Shown here: piece after piece, positions 21,474 through 31,524 of the stretch
Layout: each line of letters begins with the position of its first letter
Position numbering within the stretch: position 1 is the stretch's first letter
Source: Dugong dugon
Lineage: Eukaryota; Chordata; Mammalia; Sirenia; Dugongidae
NCBI GenBank assembly: GCA_030035585.1
Contig: CM057481.1
Coordinates: 10,131,128-10,195,127 of the forward strand
Direction: 5' to 3'
Length of the DNA stretch: 64,000 nucleotides
Program-made: the position numbers and the translations under genes
The notes under the pieces: model-generated
What the model was told of the DNA's origin: nothing
The model's input: only the letters and a program-made list of their open reading frames with translations
Database searches by the model: none

Positions 21474-24269
21474 GATGCCCTTTATCACCACTCTTATTCA
21501 ACATTGTGCTGGAGGTCCTAGCCAGAGCAGTTAGTCTAGAAAAAGAAATAAAGGGCATATAGATTGGTAGGAAAGAAGTCGTAGTGTCTCTATTTGCAGA
21601 TGATATGATCTTATATAGAAACCCCCAAAGAATCCACAAGAAAACTATTGGAACTAATAGAAGTTTCAGGATACAAGATAAACATACAAAAATCAGTTGG
21701 ATTCCTTTACATCAACAAAGAGAACCTCAGAGAGGAAATCACCAAATCAATACTGTTTACAGTAGACCCCAAGAAGATAAAATACTTAGGAATAAATCTA
21801 ACCAGAGAGGTAAAAGACCTATACAATGAAAACTACAAGACACTACTGCAAGAAACTGAAAGAGACCCGCATAAGTGGAAGAACATGCCTTGCTTATGGA
21901 TAGGAAGACTCAACATTGTGAAAATGTCAGTTCTACCCAAACAGATCTACAGATACAAGGCAATCCCAACCCAAATTCCAACGGCCTTTTTTTTTTTAAT
22001 GAGTTGGAGAAACAAATCACCAACTTCGTATGGAAAGGGAAGAGGCCCCAGATAAGTAAAGCATTACTCAACAAGAAGAATAAAGTGGGAGGCCTCACAC
22101 TACCTGATTTTAGAATCTGTTATACCGCCATGGTAGTCAAAACAGCCTGGTACTGGTACAACAACAGATACATAGACCAGTGGAACAGAATTGAGAATAT
22201 AGACATAAATTCATCCACCTGTGAGAAGCTGATACTTGACAAAGGCCCAAAGTCTGTTAACTGGGGAAAAGACAGTCTCTTTAACAAATGGTGCTGGCAT
22301 AACTGGATATCCACCTGCAAAAAAATGAAACAAGACCCATACCTCACATCATGCACAAAAACTAACTCAAAATGGATCAAAGACTTAAATATAAAACCAA
22401 AAATGATAAAGATCATGGAAGAAAAAACAGGGACAATGCTAGCAGCCCTAATACATGGCATAAACAGAATATGAACCGTAAGTAACAATGCACAAGCACC
22501 AGAAGAGAGACTAAATAACTGGGAGTTCCTAAAAATCAAACACTTATGCTCATCAAAAGACTTCACCAAAAGAGTTGAAAGACAGCCTACAGACTGGGAA
22601 AAAATTTTTGGCTATGACAAGTCCGATGAGCGTCTAATCTCTAAAATCTATAAGACACTGCAAAACCTCAACAACAAAAAGACAAATAACCCAGTTAAAA
22701 GGTGGGCAAAGGATACGAACAGGCACTTCACCAAAGAAGATACTCAGGCAGCTAACAGACACATGAACAAATACTCATGCTCATTAGCCATTAGAGAAAT
22801 GCAGATCAAAACTACAATGAGGTATCATCTCACCCCAACAAGGCTAGCATTAATCCAAAAAATACAAAGTAATAAATGCTGGAGAGGTTGTGGAGAGACT
22901 GGAACACTTGTACACTGCTGGTGGGAATGTAAAATGGTACAACCACTTTGAAAATGGATTTGGCGCTTCCTTGAAAAGCTAGAAATAGAAATACCATACA
23001 ATCCAGCTATCCCACTCCTTAGAATATATCCTAGAGAAATAAGAGCTGTTACACGAGTAGATATATGCACACCCATGTTCATTGCAGCACTGTTCACGAT
23101 AGCAAAAAAATGGAAACAACCTAGGGATGAATGGATAAACAAATTGTGGTATATCCACACAATGGAATAGTATGCAGTGATAAAGAACGATGATGAAGCC
23201 GTGAAACGTAAGATGGAGGAATCTGGAGGGCATAATGCTGAGTGAATTTAGTCAGTCACAGAAGGAGAAATATTGTATAAGACCACTATTATAAGAACTC
23301 AAGAAAAGGCTTAAACTCAGAAGAGAACATTCTTTGATGGTTATGAGGGTGTGGGTTATTTACTAACTAGATAGTAGATGAGAATTATCTTAGGTGAAGG
23401 GAAGGACAGCACACAGTATAGGGGAAGTCAGCACAACTGGACTAAACCAAAGCTAAAAAGTTTCCTGAATACAATCAAACACTTTGAGGGACAGAGTAGC
23501 AGGGGTAGGGATCTGGGGACCATCTAGGTCAGTTGGCATAACAAAATTTTTTTAAGAAAAAGTTCTGCATCCTACTTTGGTGAGTGGCGTCTGGGGTCTT
23601 AAAAGCTCGCAAGCAGCCATCTAAGATGCATCAATTGGTCTCAACCACCTGGAGTAAAGGAGAATGAAGAACACCAAAGACAAAAGGGAAGTATTAGCCC
23701 AAGAGACAGAAGGGGCCAATAAACCAGAGACTTCATCAGCCTGAGACCAGAAGAACTAGATGGTGCTCGGCTACCACCAATGACCACCCTGTCACGGAAC
23801 ACAACAGAGTTCTGGGTGGAGCAGGAGAAAGGTGGGGTGCAGAACTCAAATTCTAGTAAGAAGACCAGACTTAATGGTCTGACTGAGACTGGAGGAACCC
23901 CAGAAAGCATGGCCCCCAGATTGTCTATCAACTCAGAACTAAAACAATTTCTGAGGCCAACTCTTCAGACAGGGATTGGACTAGACTGTGGGACATAAAG
24001 TGATACTGGTGAGGAGTGTGCCTCTTAGCTCAAGTAAATACAAGAGACCAAATGGACAGCTTCTGTCCGGAGGTGAGATGGGAAGGCAGAGAGGGTTAAG
24101 AGCTGGTTGAATGGACATGGTGAATCGGGTGGAAAGGAGGAGAGTGCTGTCACAGTATGGGGAGAGCAATTAGGGTTACATAACAATGTATGTATGAATT
24201 TTTGTATGGGAGACTAACTTGAAATGTAAACTGCATTTAAACTACAACAATAAACAAAAAAAAAAAAAC
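21474..24269 (+). mobile_element. L1 LINE, 5'-truncated, nested, with target-site duplication
   Basis: 2.8 kb from late ORF2 to the poly-A (24255-24268). The near-identical 12-mers CTTACTTCTCTT (21462-21473) and CTTATTTCTCTT (24270-24281) flank it as the target-site duplication. The host sequence is the antisense L1 that resumes on the right. It has a 3'UTR of about 1 kb (23250-24250) with the GGTCTTAAAAGCTCGCAAGC landmark. Confidence 0.92.
21480..23220 (+). pseudogene. L1 ORF2 C-terminal half, frameshifted
   Basis: Encodes the reverse-transcriptase end and C-terminal region of L1 ORF2p, the endonuclease/reverse transcriptase that copies L1 RNA at the target site. Visible pieces: [12 protein letters not shown] (RT catalytic FADD, about 21586-21620); [20 protein letters not shown]; then, after a frame change at the T-run near 21988-21997, [20 protein letters not shown] and [18 protein letters not shown]; finally the cysteine-rich motif CWRGCGETGTLVHCWWEC (22878-22932). 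Stop codons and at least two frame changes separate these, so no protein is made. The 5' half of ORF2 and all of ORF1 are absent because of 5' truncation. Confidence 0.9.
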
Positions 24270-24425
24270 CTTATTTCTCTTTGTGGCTGAGTAATATTGC
24301 ATTGTATATATGTACCACATTTTGTTTATTCATTCGTCTGTTGTGGACATTTAGATTCTTTCCATCTTTTCGCTATTGTGAATAGTGCTGCAATGACGTA
24401 GTATACATGTATCTGTTTGTGTCCC

Positions 24426-26041
24426 AGCTTTCAGGAAAGTTTATATTACTATGATAAACAGAAAACTAACATACTTGCCATAAATAGAATATAACTATTA
24501 AATAAATACACACAAAACACTCTAACTGAATTCTAGCTAGATGCTATTGCCTGAGCCTCTTCCCACCCAGAAGAGAAAGCAAGCTTGAGGTTGGTAAGCA
24601 TTAGAGGGACCTTGAAGGGGAGGTGGCCCCAAATGTGAGCCTTTCTCCCTGATGGATGCAGGTTGGACAATAAATTGAAGATGTAATAGCTTCTCATTAT
24701 GTGCTTTGATGCTGGGTCGTGCTCGTTGTAGTAGACTGCAGTGCCCTGCCCATATGGCCTCACCCACTCTAGATGTCACCTGCAGAGTTACCTGTACACA
24801 CCTATGGCTTCCTGTGTCTTTCTCCCTAAGGGCCTTTCTGGCCAAGGAGCATCCCTCCATCAGTGAGGGACAGGAGTTGGTGGACTGAATACTCCTGCTT
24901 CCTCACACCCCTGAGGTGCATTCTACAAAGTTTCCCAGGGAGTCCCCAGTGGGTTGAACTCCAGCTGCCCACAGCCGTAACTTGCTGGTTCCACACTCTT
25001 TGTTGGTTTTCCTCCTTTTACGTTCTGACTTCTCCATAGCCCACCAGTTCTTCCTGGGACCACCTCTCAGGTAAACACTTTATACCTAAACCTTTACCCT
25101 GGGAACTGCTTTGGGGAAAGCCCAGACTAAGACAGCTGGCAAATAGAGCACCGAAAATGATCTCCCAAACCACGGCAGTACAAGACCTCTACTTTGGCAA
25201 GCGCAGCCCAAAGGTATACAGCCAAATGGTGTAAAGCAACTTACCACCTTTCCTTCTTTGAAGTTCAAAATATATTGAAATTCTTAGTTTTCAACCCTCT
25301 CTGCCATCTTGCCTAATACATTGGTGACACTCTGTTCTGATGAGAAATGCCGTTTTCCATTTTTGCTGTTCCTCTTTCAATCTGGAGTTACACTTTGCTA
25401 ACAAACTCATTGTTCCGGAGTCTGCCTGTAAATTTAATTCACTGTGTGTCATGTACCCATTGTTTGCCAATGAGAGGTGCCCCGTGAGTAGAATAGTACT
25501 TGTCAGCCTGTGGCCGTGCAAAGTTAATGTTTATGGATGCCTCAGTAATGAGACCTGATTGTTAACTGCAGCAGGTGAGGGTTGCCAAACTCAGAGAGCC
25601 ACTTTCTGAAAAGCTTTTGCTTTTCTGCAGGAGAACCAGAACTTCAACATCAGGGCAATTAAAGAGACACTTCTGCAAGATGGAGTTTCTGTTTTAGCTT
25701 GAGTCCCATTGGACGTCTGAAGGCAGAGCTGAAGTTCTAATGGGCAATGGTTTCTTATCTTCAGGGTTGAGTCCATGCCTGGAAGGTCCTGTCCCATGAC
25801 ACCTAGACTTTCGGAGAGCAGCTAAGTCCAGGGTGAGATATGTCCCAGGATGCATCCAAAAAGTCAGGAACATCTATCTTTAAAGGACACAGGATCAGGA
25901 CTTCCAAGAGGAAGGAAGGAACAGGACTGGCCTTATGAGTATGAAGCCTGTGCATTCTTGGAGGAGTTCCATGCTTGGTTTAATGCTCTGCTGTTATCAT
26001 CTTGGAATTCTTAATACATTTTGAAGAAGGAGCCCTGTATT
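24426..26041. other. Intronic sequence, unique
   Basis: I see no young repeat or exon in this 1.6 kb. Small frames overlap on both strands without recognisable domains. Confidence 0.45.
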
Positions 26042-26051
26042 TTCATTTTGC

Positions 26052-26206
26052 ACTAACCCATTGCTGTCGCGTCAATTCCAATTCATAGCCACCCAATAGG
26101 ACAGAGCAGAACTGCTCTGTAGGGTTTCCAAGGAGTGACTGATGGATTCAAACCGCCGACCTCTTGGTTAGCAGCCGAGCTCTTAACCACTGCGCCATCA
26201 GGCTCT
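26052..26206 (-). repeat. AfroSINE, short form
   Basis: CTAACCCATTGCTGTCGCGTC antisense tail, CCAATTCATAGCCACCC, antisense head TTAGCAGCCGAGCTCTTAACC. Confidence 0.9.
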
Positions 26207-26413
26207 ATCATTTTGCACTGGGTCCTGCAAATTATGTAGCTGATCCTGGGGAGGAAAGAATGTATAGAGATTTTTCCATGACTGGTACTATTTCTGAGTC
26301 CAGTCTTTGGTCCTGAGGCCACCATACCTGAAAAGCCACAGCAAGTTTGACTGCCAAGCATTAATTCATTTAAATGTTAAACAAATATGTATTAGGCAAC
26401 TACTCTGTGCTGC

Positions 26414-26612
26414 TATCCCTGGTGGTGCAATGGCTAAATGCTCAGCTGCCAACCGAAAAGGGGGCAGTTTGAACCCACCAGCCACTCCACGGGGAGAAAA
26501 GACCTGGAGATCTGCTTCTGTAAAGATTTCAGCCTAGGAAACTATGGGGCAGTTCCACTCTGTCCTGTAGAGTCTCTCTGACTAGGAATCGACTCAGTGG
26601 CACGACAGCAAC
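26414..26612 (+). repeat. AfroSINE, long form
   Basis: ATCCCTGGTGGTGCAATGGC head, AGACCTGGAGATCTGCTTC, GTAAAGATTTCAGCC, tail CTCTGACTAGGAATCGACTC with a CGACAGCAACACG end. Confidence 0.9.
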
Positions 26613-26773
26613 ACGTGCTGCTATCGTGGTAGATTCTCTAGGCACCATGGTGAGTGAAACCAGATGTGGCTCCTGCACTCATTGAACTTAGGTCTGGTGG
26701 AGCAGACAGACATTAATCAAATAACCACACAAGTAACTGGTAATATTTTAATGGCGTTAATGCTACAAAGATG

Positions 26774-26843
26774 GGGGCAATGGTTCCGTGGTAGAATTCT
26801 CGCCTTCCATGCGGGAGACCTGGGCTTGATTCTGGCCAGTGCA
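26774..26843 (+). pseudogene. tRNA-Gly-like SINE head (not a functional tRNA gene)
   Basis: It keeps tRNA-Gly length (70 nt) and A-box, but the acceptor stem start GGGGCAAT does not pair well with the 3' side CCAGTGCA. The B-box is changed from GTTCGATTCC to GCTTGATTCT. No terminator T-run follows immediately. I read it as the Pol III promoter head of the SINE. Confidence 0.75.
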
Positions 26844-27118
26844 CCTCTTGTGCAGCCACCCCCCATCTGTCAGTGGAGGCTTGTGTGTTGCTGTGATACT
26901 GAACAGGTTTCAGTGGTGCTTCCAGACTAATATGGGCTAGGAAAAAAGGCCTGGCAATCTACTTCTGAAAATCAGCCATCGAAAACCCTCTGGATCCCAT
27001 CAATCTGATCCGCACAACTAATCGTGGGGATGACACAGGACTGGGCAGTGTTTCTTTCTGTCGTGCGTGGGGCCGCCATGAGTTGGAGCCAACTCATTGC
27101 AGCTAGCAACAGCAACGG
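26774..27118 (+). repeat. SINE with tRNA-Gly head and RTE-like 3' end
   Basis: The first 70 nt (26774-26843) follow tRNA-Gly closely: A-box TTCCGTGGTAGAATTCTCGC, an anticodon stem CTCGC/GCGGG around a CTTCCAT loop (anticodon TCC at 26806-26808), a degraded B-box GCTTGATTCT and an acceptor-side CCAGTGCA. The body (CATCTGTCAGTGGAGGC, GTGTTGCTGTGATACTG, AAAGGCCTGGCAATC) is unlike the AfroSINEs. The last 90 nt (AGGACTGGGCAGTGTTTC, GCCGCCATGAGTTGGAGCC, CTAGCAACAGCAACGG) match the RTE 3' end. It is a chimeric SINE, not a working tRNA gene. Confidence 0.8.
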
Positions 27119-27279
27119 TGCAACAGAGAAGAGACACGTGATGTTGAGAGGCCATAGCTGGGAGATCTGATCTGGTTTGGGGTGATCTTGGAGTACTTCC
27201 TTCACAGAGCTGACATGTGAAGGATGAAGAGTTAAGTGGAAGCAGAGGGGACCTCATACCATCAAGAGAGCAGTGCTGG

Positions 27280-27503
27280 GAGCAGAGCGCGTCCTTTGGA
27301 CCGGGGCCCCTGCGGGGAGAAGCTCCTAGTCCAGGGGAACACTGAAGAGAAGAAGGCCGACAGAGAGAAAAAGCCTTCCCCTGGAGCTGATGCCCTGAGT
27401 TTGGACTTTCAGCCTACTTGACTGTGAGGAAGTAAACTTCTCAGCATTAAACCATCCACTTGTGGTCTTTCTGTTGTAGCAGCACTAGATGACTAAGACA
27501 CTA
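27280..27503 (+). mobile_element. MLT1/MaLR-like LTR 3' part
   Basis: GGACTTTCAGCCTACTTGACTGTGAGGAAGTAAACTTCTC and CCATCCACTTGTGGTCTTTC, ending TAGCAGCACTAGATGACTAAGACA, resemble the 3' end of MaLR solo LTRs, which usually finish with a GCAGCCxxAxxxACTAAGACA string. Only the R/U5 side is visible. No internal retroviral genes are present. Confidence 0.55.
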
Positions 27504-27552
27504 GGTGAGATGTTAGATTTCAAAGAGAAGTGAAACTAGAGTACAGAAAGGT

Positions 27553-27785
27553 AGTGTTTAATGTAAGATTCTCTAGACACAGGCTGTCTGGGTTCAAATC
27601 TCAGTTTTGTCCCTTGGGCAAGTTATTCAATGTCTCTGTGCCTCAGTTTCCTCATCCGATAGGGATAAAATTATGACCATTTCATAGAGACACTGTGAGT
27701 ACTAAATGAGATGATAAATTTAAAACCCTTAGAAGAGAGCTTAGCACATAATCAAATTCTCAAAAAATGTAAGCTATTATTACAT
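27553..27785 (+). repeat. MIR SINE, near complete
   Basis: GGTTCAAATCTCAGTTTTGTCCC, GGCAAGTTATTCAATGTCTCTGTGCC, CTCATCCGATAGGGATAAAATTATG and ACTGTGAGTACTAAATGAGATG follow the MIR order. Confidence 0.88.
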
Positions 27786-28292
27786 TAATAGTCAACTAAT
27801 TTGAAGAAAATTTGGATTTCTTTAAAATGTGATTTTTCTTTTATAAATACTCAAATAAAAGAAAAGTTTGTTGTCACTACCAAAAAAAAAAAAAAAAATT
27901 AAGTGGGAGGGAGAGGGTCCCAAGCAGTAGACAACCTGTGACAGTACCACATGGCCTGAGGGAGCATGGAAGGAGAGAATTGAGACTGGGAGACTGGAGC
28001 TCAGAGCAAGGGAATGAAGTGAAGACAAGAGGCATACCAGGACCTGACCTCACAGGGAACTTGTAGGAAATCAACAGATCTTCAGAATTTCAAAACTGTT
28101 TTCATGGCTAAAAGTAATCCAAAGGAAGAAGAGAGAAATAGTCTCCCCTATTTTCTCTTCAAATAAAACAAGAAGGAAGTTTCCTGGTAAATATTTTATG
28201 AATCCCTATGCTTCAGCCACACTGCACGGACGTGGATAAAGGAGTGGCAGGGAAATTCTCATCCTCGTTAAGGGGAGATGATACTCTTCCAT

Positions 28293-28549
28293 GTCAGCAA
28301 CCACATGTATAGGCACTGACCAGTCAGAATAGGCGTCAGGTTTGTAACCGCCACATGTGCATGGACACTGACCAGTCAGAACAGGTGCCGGGTATGTAGC
28401 CACAACATGTACGTGGACACTGACCAGTCAGCACAGGCGCCAGGTTTGTAACCACCACGTGTGCATAGGTACTGACCAATCAGAATAGGCGTCAGATTTG
28501 TAACCACTGCATGTGCGTGGGCACTGACCAATCAGAGCAGGTGTCAGGT
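28293..28549. repeat. Tandem array, 52-bp unit, five copies
   Basis: The phrase CACTGACCA(G/A)TCAG recurs at 28314, 28366, 28418, 28470 and 28522, exactly 52 bp apart each time, with no indels between units. Each unit carries GTAACC(A/G)C(C/A)(A/G)C(A/G)TGTG, an E-box-like CACATGTG or CACGTGTG, and CTGACCA(A/G)TCAG. The last two units contain the canonical CCAAT box (GACCAATCAG). Confidence 0.95.
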
Positions 28550-28640
28550 ACAGCATGTGGGGCATTTGGGAAGAGAGATCTTGAGCCTTTAATAATAAAA
28601 GGCTTTTAGGAGCTCCCCTTCCCTACTCACCCCCATCTTT
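28550..28640 (+). promoter_or_regulatory. Possible LTR promoter or poly-A region downstream of the array
   Basis: Directly after the array comes CTTTAATAATAAAAGGCTTTT, a TATA-like or AATAAA-type block, then a C/T-rich stretch. Enhancer repeats, CCAAT boxes and this block in order resemble a retroviral-type U3. No LTR ends, primer-binding site or internal genes could be found, so this is a tentative reading. Confidence 0.3.
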
Positions 28641-28644
28641 GTGT

Positions 28645-28930
28645 GGCTGGCTCCATCTCATCATTTATATCTGCTGTCCCTCCTCCAAGAAGCCTCCCTG
28701 GCCCTTCTCTCTAGTGGCTCCACCCCTGCGCCATTTGGCAAGCTTAATGTAGTTTATCTTATTGTGTGTGACACTTGGCACACTCTAAAATTAGCTTGCT
28801 TATTCGCTTACTGGCTTATCATCTCTGTCCCCTACTAGGTTGTATTCTTCCTAAGGACAAGAACTGTATCTCCTTTGTGCCAGGCACATGATAGGTGCTC
28901 CACAAAATATTTGTTGAATGTATAAATCTA
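28645..28930 (+). repeat. L2 LINE 3' end
   Basis: CTCCAAGAAGCCTCCCTGGCCC, CTGTCCCCTACTAGGTTG, ACAAGAACTGTATCTCC, GGCACATGATAGGTGCTCC and AAATATTTGTTGAATG are the classic L2 3' landmarks in order. Confidence 0.88.
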
Positions 28931-29971
28931 TATAGTGAAATGAACTTATATAGGAGACTCCTATTGTTCTTGGGTTTCTACAGGCAAAATTCAGGAATAT
29001 TCACCTTGAGGGAATCGCAACCAATGCCACAAAACCATTTGTGTATAAGTTTTTGAAAGAAACTAATTTGGGCTGTAAACTTTCACCTAAAGCACAACTT
29101 TTAAAAAATGTAAAAAAATTCAAGAATGTCACGGGCCTCACAATCAAACATGAAATTTTATAGACTGCACTTCTTGGTGCTGTAGTCTTCTGAAAAGAAA
29201 TTCTTCAGCTTTCTATTTGTCATTTTGTGGGCAGTTGGATTCGTTCGTTCATCTGTACAAGTGAACAATCTTTGGTCCTTCTCTGGGTTCTGGGTCAGGC
29301 CTTAGAAATGTCCATGAGAGCTCACTTTACAGAGTTCTGCTTTTAGTAAAAACACTGATTTCCTAGGAAATGGGTTAAATGTTGGGCAAATATGCTTTGA
29401 TTCTGCAAGAATCTAGGCCTTGGTCTCAGACTTCAGGATAAAAGTGATTGGGATGGGCTTTGAAGCAAAGATTCAGGATTAGAAAATTTAGCACAAAGTA
29501 CATTCCTCCTTCCCAGCAGCCCACTTGTGGCTTACCCCAATTTCTGCTTTTTACTCCAAACTTGACAGGACATGATAGCACCCCTGCAGAGGCGAGCCCT
29601 GAATACCTGTGTGTCCCGGTGTTTGGGGGGCTCTGCCTCCCTCCCTGTAATTTGGGGTTGTGGTGAGCCCCTCCTCCACCTTCAGACACAGCTGTGTGAG
29701 GAAAGTGTCCCTCTAATCACAGATGACATCTTTCCAGCACATCAGAAACAGTGATTGACTTTCACTGGATTGTTCTCATTGCTTCTCTGTAGATTTCTGC
29801 CAAAAGCATTGTTCTCAGGTTGGTCTGTGCAGAATGGGCTCTAGCTGGGTGAGGAGAGAGGTCTTTGTTGTGTGGACAGTCCATGGCTGCTCCTGAGGCT
29901 CCAATTGCCTCCAGAGCTGACATTCTGAGGAGAAATATTAAGAGACTGTTGGCATATTCGGTACATTGTTT
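28931..29971. other. Intronic sequence, unique
   Basis: About 1 kb without recognisable repeats, exons or RNA genes. Confidence 0.5.
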
Positions 29972-30164
29972 TGAGGGGAAGTGCTCAGCTGCTTACTGAA
30001 AAGGTCAGTGGTTCAAATTCACTAGCGGCTTTGTGGGAGAAAGATGTGGCAGTCTGCTTCTGTAAAGATTACAGCCTTAGAAACCCTATTGTGCAGTTCT
30101 GCTGTGTCCTATAGGGGCTCTATGAGTCGGAATAAACTTGACGACAGTGAGTTTGGATTTTTTT
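29972..30164 (+). repeat. AfroSINE, long form, head truncated
   Basis: Begins within the head (GTGCTCAGCTGCTTACTG), keeps CAGTGGTTCAAATTCAC, CTGCTTCTGTAAAGATTACAGCC and the tail CTCTATGAGTCGGAATAAAC. Confidence 0.88.
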
Positions 30165-30178
30165 CGTTATTAACTACT

Positions 30179-30399
30179 GGAGTCCCTTGGTGGCACAAGC
30201 AGTTAAGCGCTTGGCTATTAACTGAAAGACTGAAAGTTCAAATCCACTCAGAGGCGTCTTGGAAGAATTGCCTGGTGGGCTACTTCAAAAAAGAAAAAAG
30301 AAAAAAAAAACAGCCATTGAAAACCCTGTCGGGTACAGTTCTACTCTGACACAGGGAGTCACCATGAGTTGGAATCAACTCCTTAACAACTGATTTTGG
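30179..30399 (+). repeat. AfroSINE, 'CAGCCATTGAAAACC' subtype with A-rich insertion
   Basis: GGAGTCCCTTGGTGGCACAAGC head, GTTCAAATCCACTCAGAGG, then CAAAAAAGAAAAAAGAAAA spliced into the middle before CAGCCATTGAAAACCC, tail GTCACCATGAGTTGGAATC. The A-rich run at 30287-30310 is specific to this copy. Confidence 0.88.
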
Positions 30400-30618
30400 T
30401 ACACACACACACACATTTCATTAATTTACACTTTACTAGTTCAGAATCCAGTAGGGCAAAGCCTAACATTTCTTGTTGCAACCCGCTAGCAACTTTATGT
30501 GTGTGTTTGTGTGTGTGTGTGTATGTGTATAGAAACTACTGCAGTTACTTTCCTTCGAGTTGTTTCTCTCCTGCTGAGCTGGAGAGAGGAACATGTTTAA
30601 GGATAAGTGGTCTTTTGA
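30400..30618. repeat. CA and GT microsatellites
   Basis: (AC)n at 30401-30415 and a GT-rich run at 30499-30527 flank unique sequence. Confidence 0.85.
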
Positions 30619-30789
30619 GGAAGCCCTGGTGGTGCAGTGGTTAAGAGCTTGGCTGCTAACAAAAAGGCTGGCAGTTCAGATTCCCCAGGTGCTCCTTGGC
30701 AACCCTATAGGGCAGCTCTTCTTTGTCCTGTAGGGTCTCCGTGAGTTGGAAGCAACTCGACGGCAATGGGTTTTTTGTTGTTGTTGTTG
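30619..30789 (+). repeat. AfroSINE, short form
   Basis: GAAGCCCTGGTGGTGCAGTGG head, CTTGGCTGCTAAC, CTCCTTGGCAACCCTATAGGG junction, tail CTCCGTGAGTTGGAAGCAAC and a (GTT)n end. Confidence 0.93.
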
Positions 30790-30989
30790 CTGGTCTCTTG
30801 AGTTTTCGGTTTTGTTTGGAAGATAACTGGTTTTGTTCAAATAATCCTTAAGTTATACTCTTCTTGGGCCTAAAGATTTGTGCCCTAGCTAATAGCCAGC
30901 CTTATTCTGCTGAGGTGGCTATGTCTTACAGAAGAACAAGGGTTTGCAGGCACCGGGAGTTAGCAGATCCTAGAGCTGTTGGTATTGGA

Positions 30990-31215
30990 TTGTCGAGGAC
31001 TGCCAAAACAGGATGGACAAATCAGTCTTAGAAGAATACAACCAGGATGTTCCTTAGAATGAGGATGGTGAGACTTAAGCTTGCTTATTTGGGACATGTA
31101 GAAGAGAAGACCGATTGCTAGAAAAGGACATCATATTTGGTAAAGTAGAGGGCCGGTGAAAATGAGGGAAACCCTCAGTGAGATGGATTGACATGATAGC
31201 AGCAACAGTTCAGTG
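30990..31215 (+). mobile_element. RTE LINE C-terminal fragment, plus strand
   Basis: The plus strand encodes a decayed version of the RTE C-terminus seen at 10666-10971: GGATGGTGAGACTTAAGCTTGC and TTGGGACATGTAG correspond to the RMxRLxLxxxGHV motif, and GGACATCATATTTGGTAAAG to the DIMLGKV stretch. Multiple stops are present. Confidence 0.75.
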
Positions 31216-31243
31216 TATATGCCAATATGTATGTGTATATGTG

Positions 31244-31381
31244 TGTTGCTGGCCAAAAGGTCAATGGTGTGAATCCACCAGCTACTCCTTGGAAACTCTA
31301 TGGGGCAGTTCTACTCTGTCCTATAGGGACGCTATGAGTTGAAATTGACTCGACAGCAACGGGTTTGGTTTTTTTTTGGTT
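31244..31381 (+). repeat. AfroSINE, short form, 5'-truncated
   Basis: GGCCAAAAGGTCAATGGTGTG start, GAATCCACCAGCTACTCC junction, CTATGGGGCAGTTCTACTC, tail CGCTATGAGTTGAAATTGACTC and GGTTTGGTTTTTTTTTGG. Confidence 0.92.
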
Positions 31382-31524
31382 TAGGTATGTATGTGAGGGC
31401 ATATATGTATTTTTCTCTTCCAATTTTAAAATTTTAGCATAGCAGTAAATATGTCACGCATACTGTTTGTCACCCTTTATTATTAACACTATCATTGTTG
31501 TTACTGTTACTATTATTTTGGTGA

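Larger units (their letters stand above)
20930..24425 (-). mobile_element. Old L1 3' end, split by a SINE and a younger L1
   Basis: TTTTTTTTAATTGTGGTAAATATAG at 20930 is the antisense end of an old L1. The same element continues at 21340-21473 (CTTTTGTGACTGACTTATTTCG) and again at 24282-24425 (CACATTTTGTTTATTCATTCG, GCTATTGTGAATAGTGCTGC). It was interrupted first by the AfroSINE at 21171 and by the plus-strand L1 at 21474-24269. This gives relative ages: host L1 oldest. Confidence 0.8.

Noticed and set aside
26774..26843. Functional tRNA-Gly gene
   Set aside because: The acceptor stem is mismatched, the B-box is mutated and the sequence continues into a SINE body whose second copy is at 50048-50440.
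28293..28549. CRISPR-like array (regular 52-bp spacing)
   Set aside because: The whole unit repeats, with no unique spacers, and the host is a mammal; it is a plain tandem repeat.
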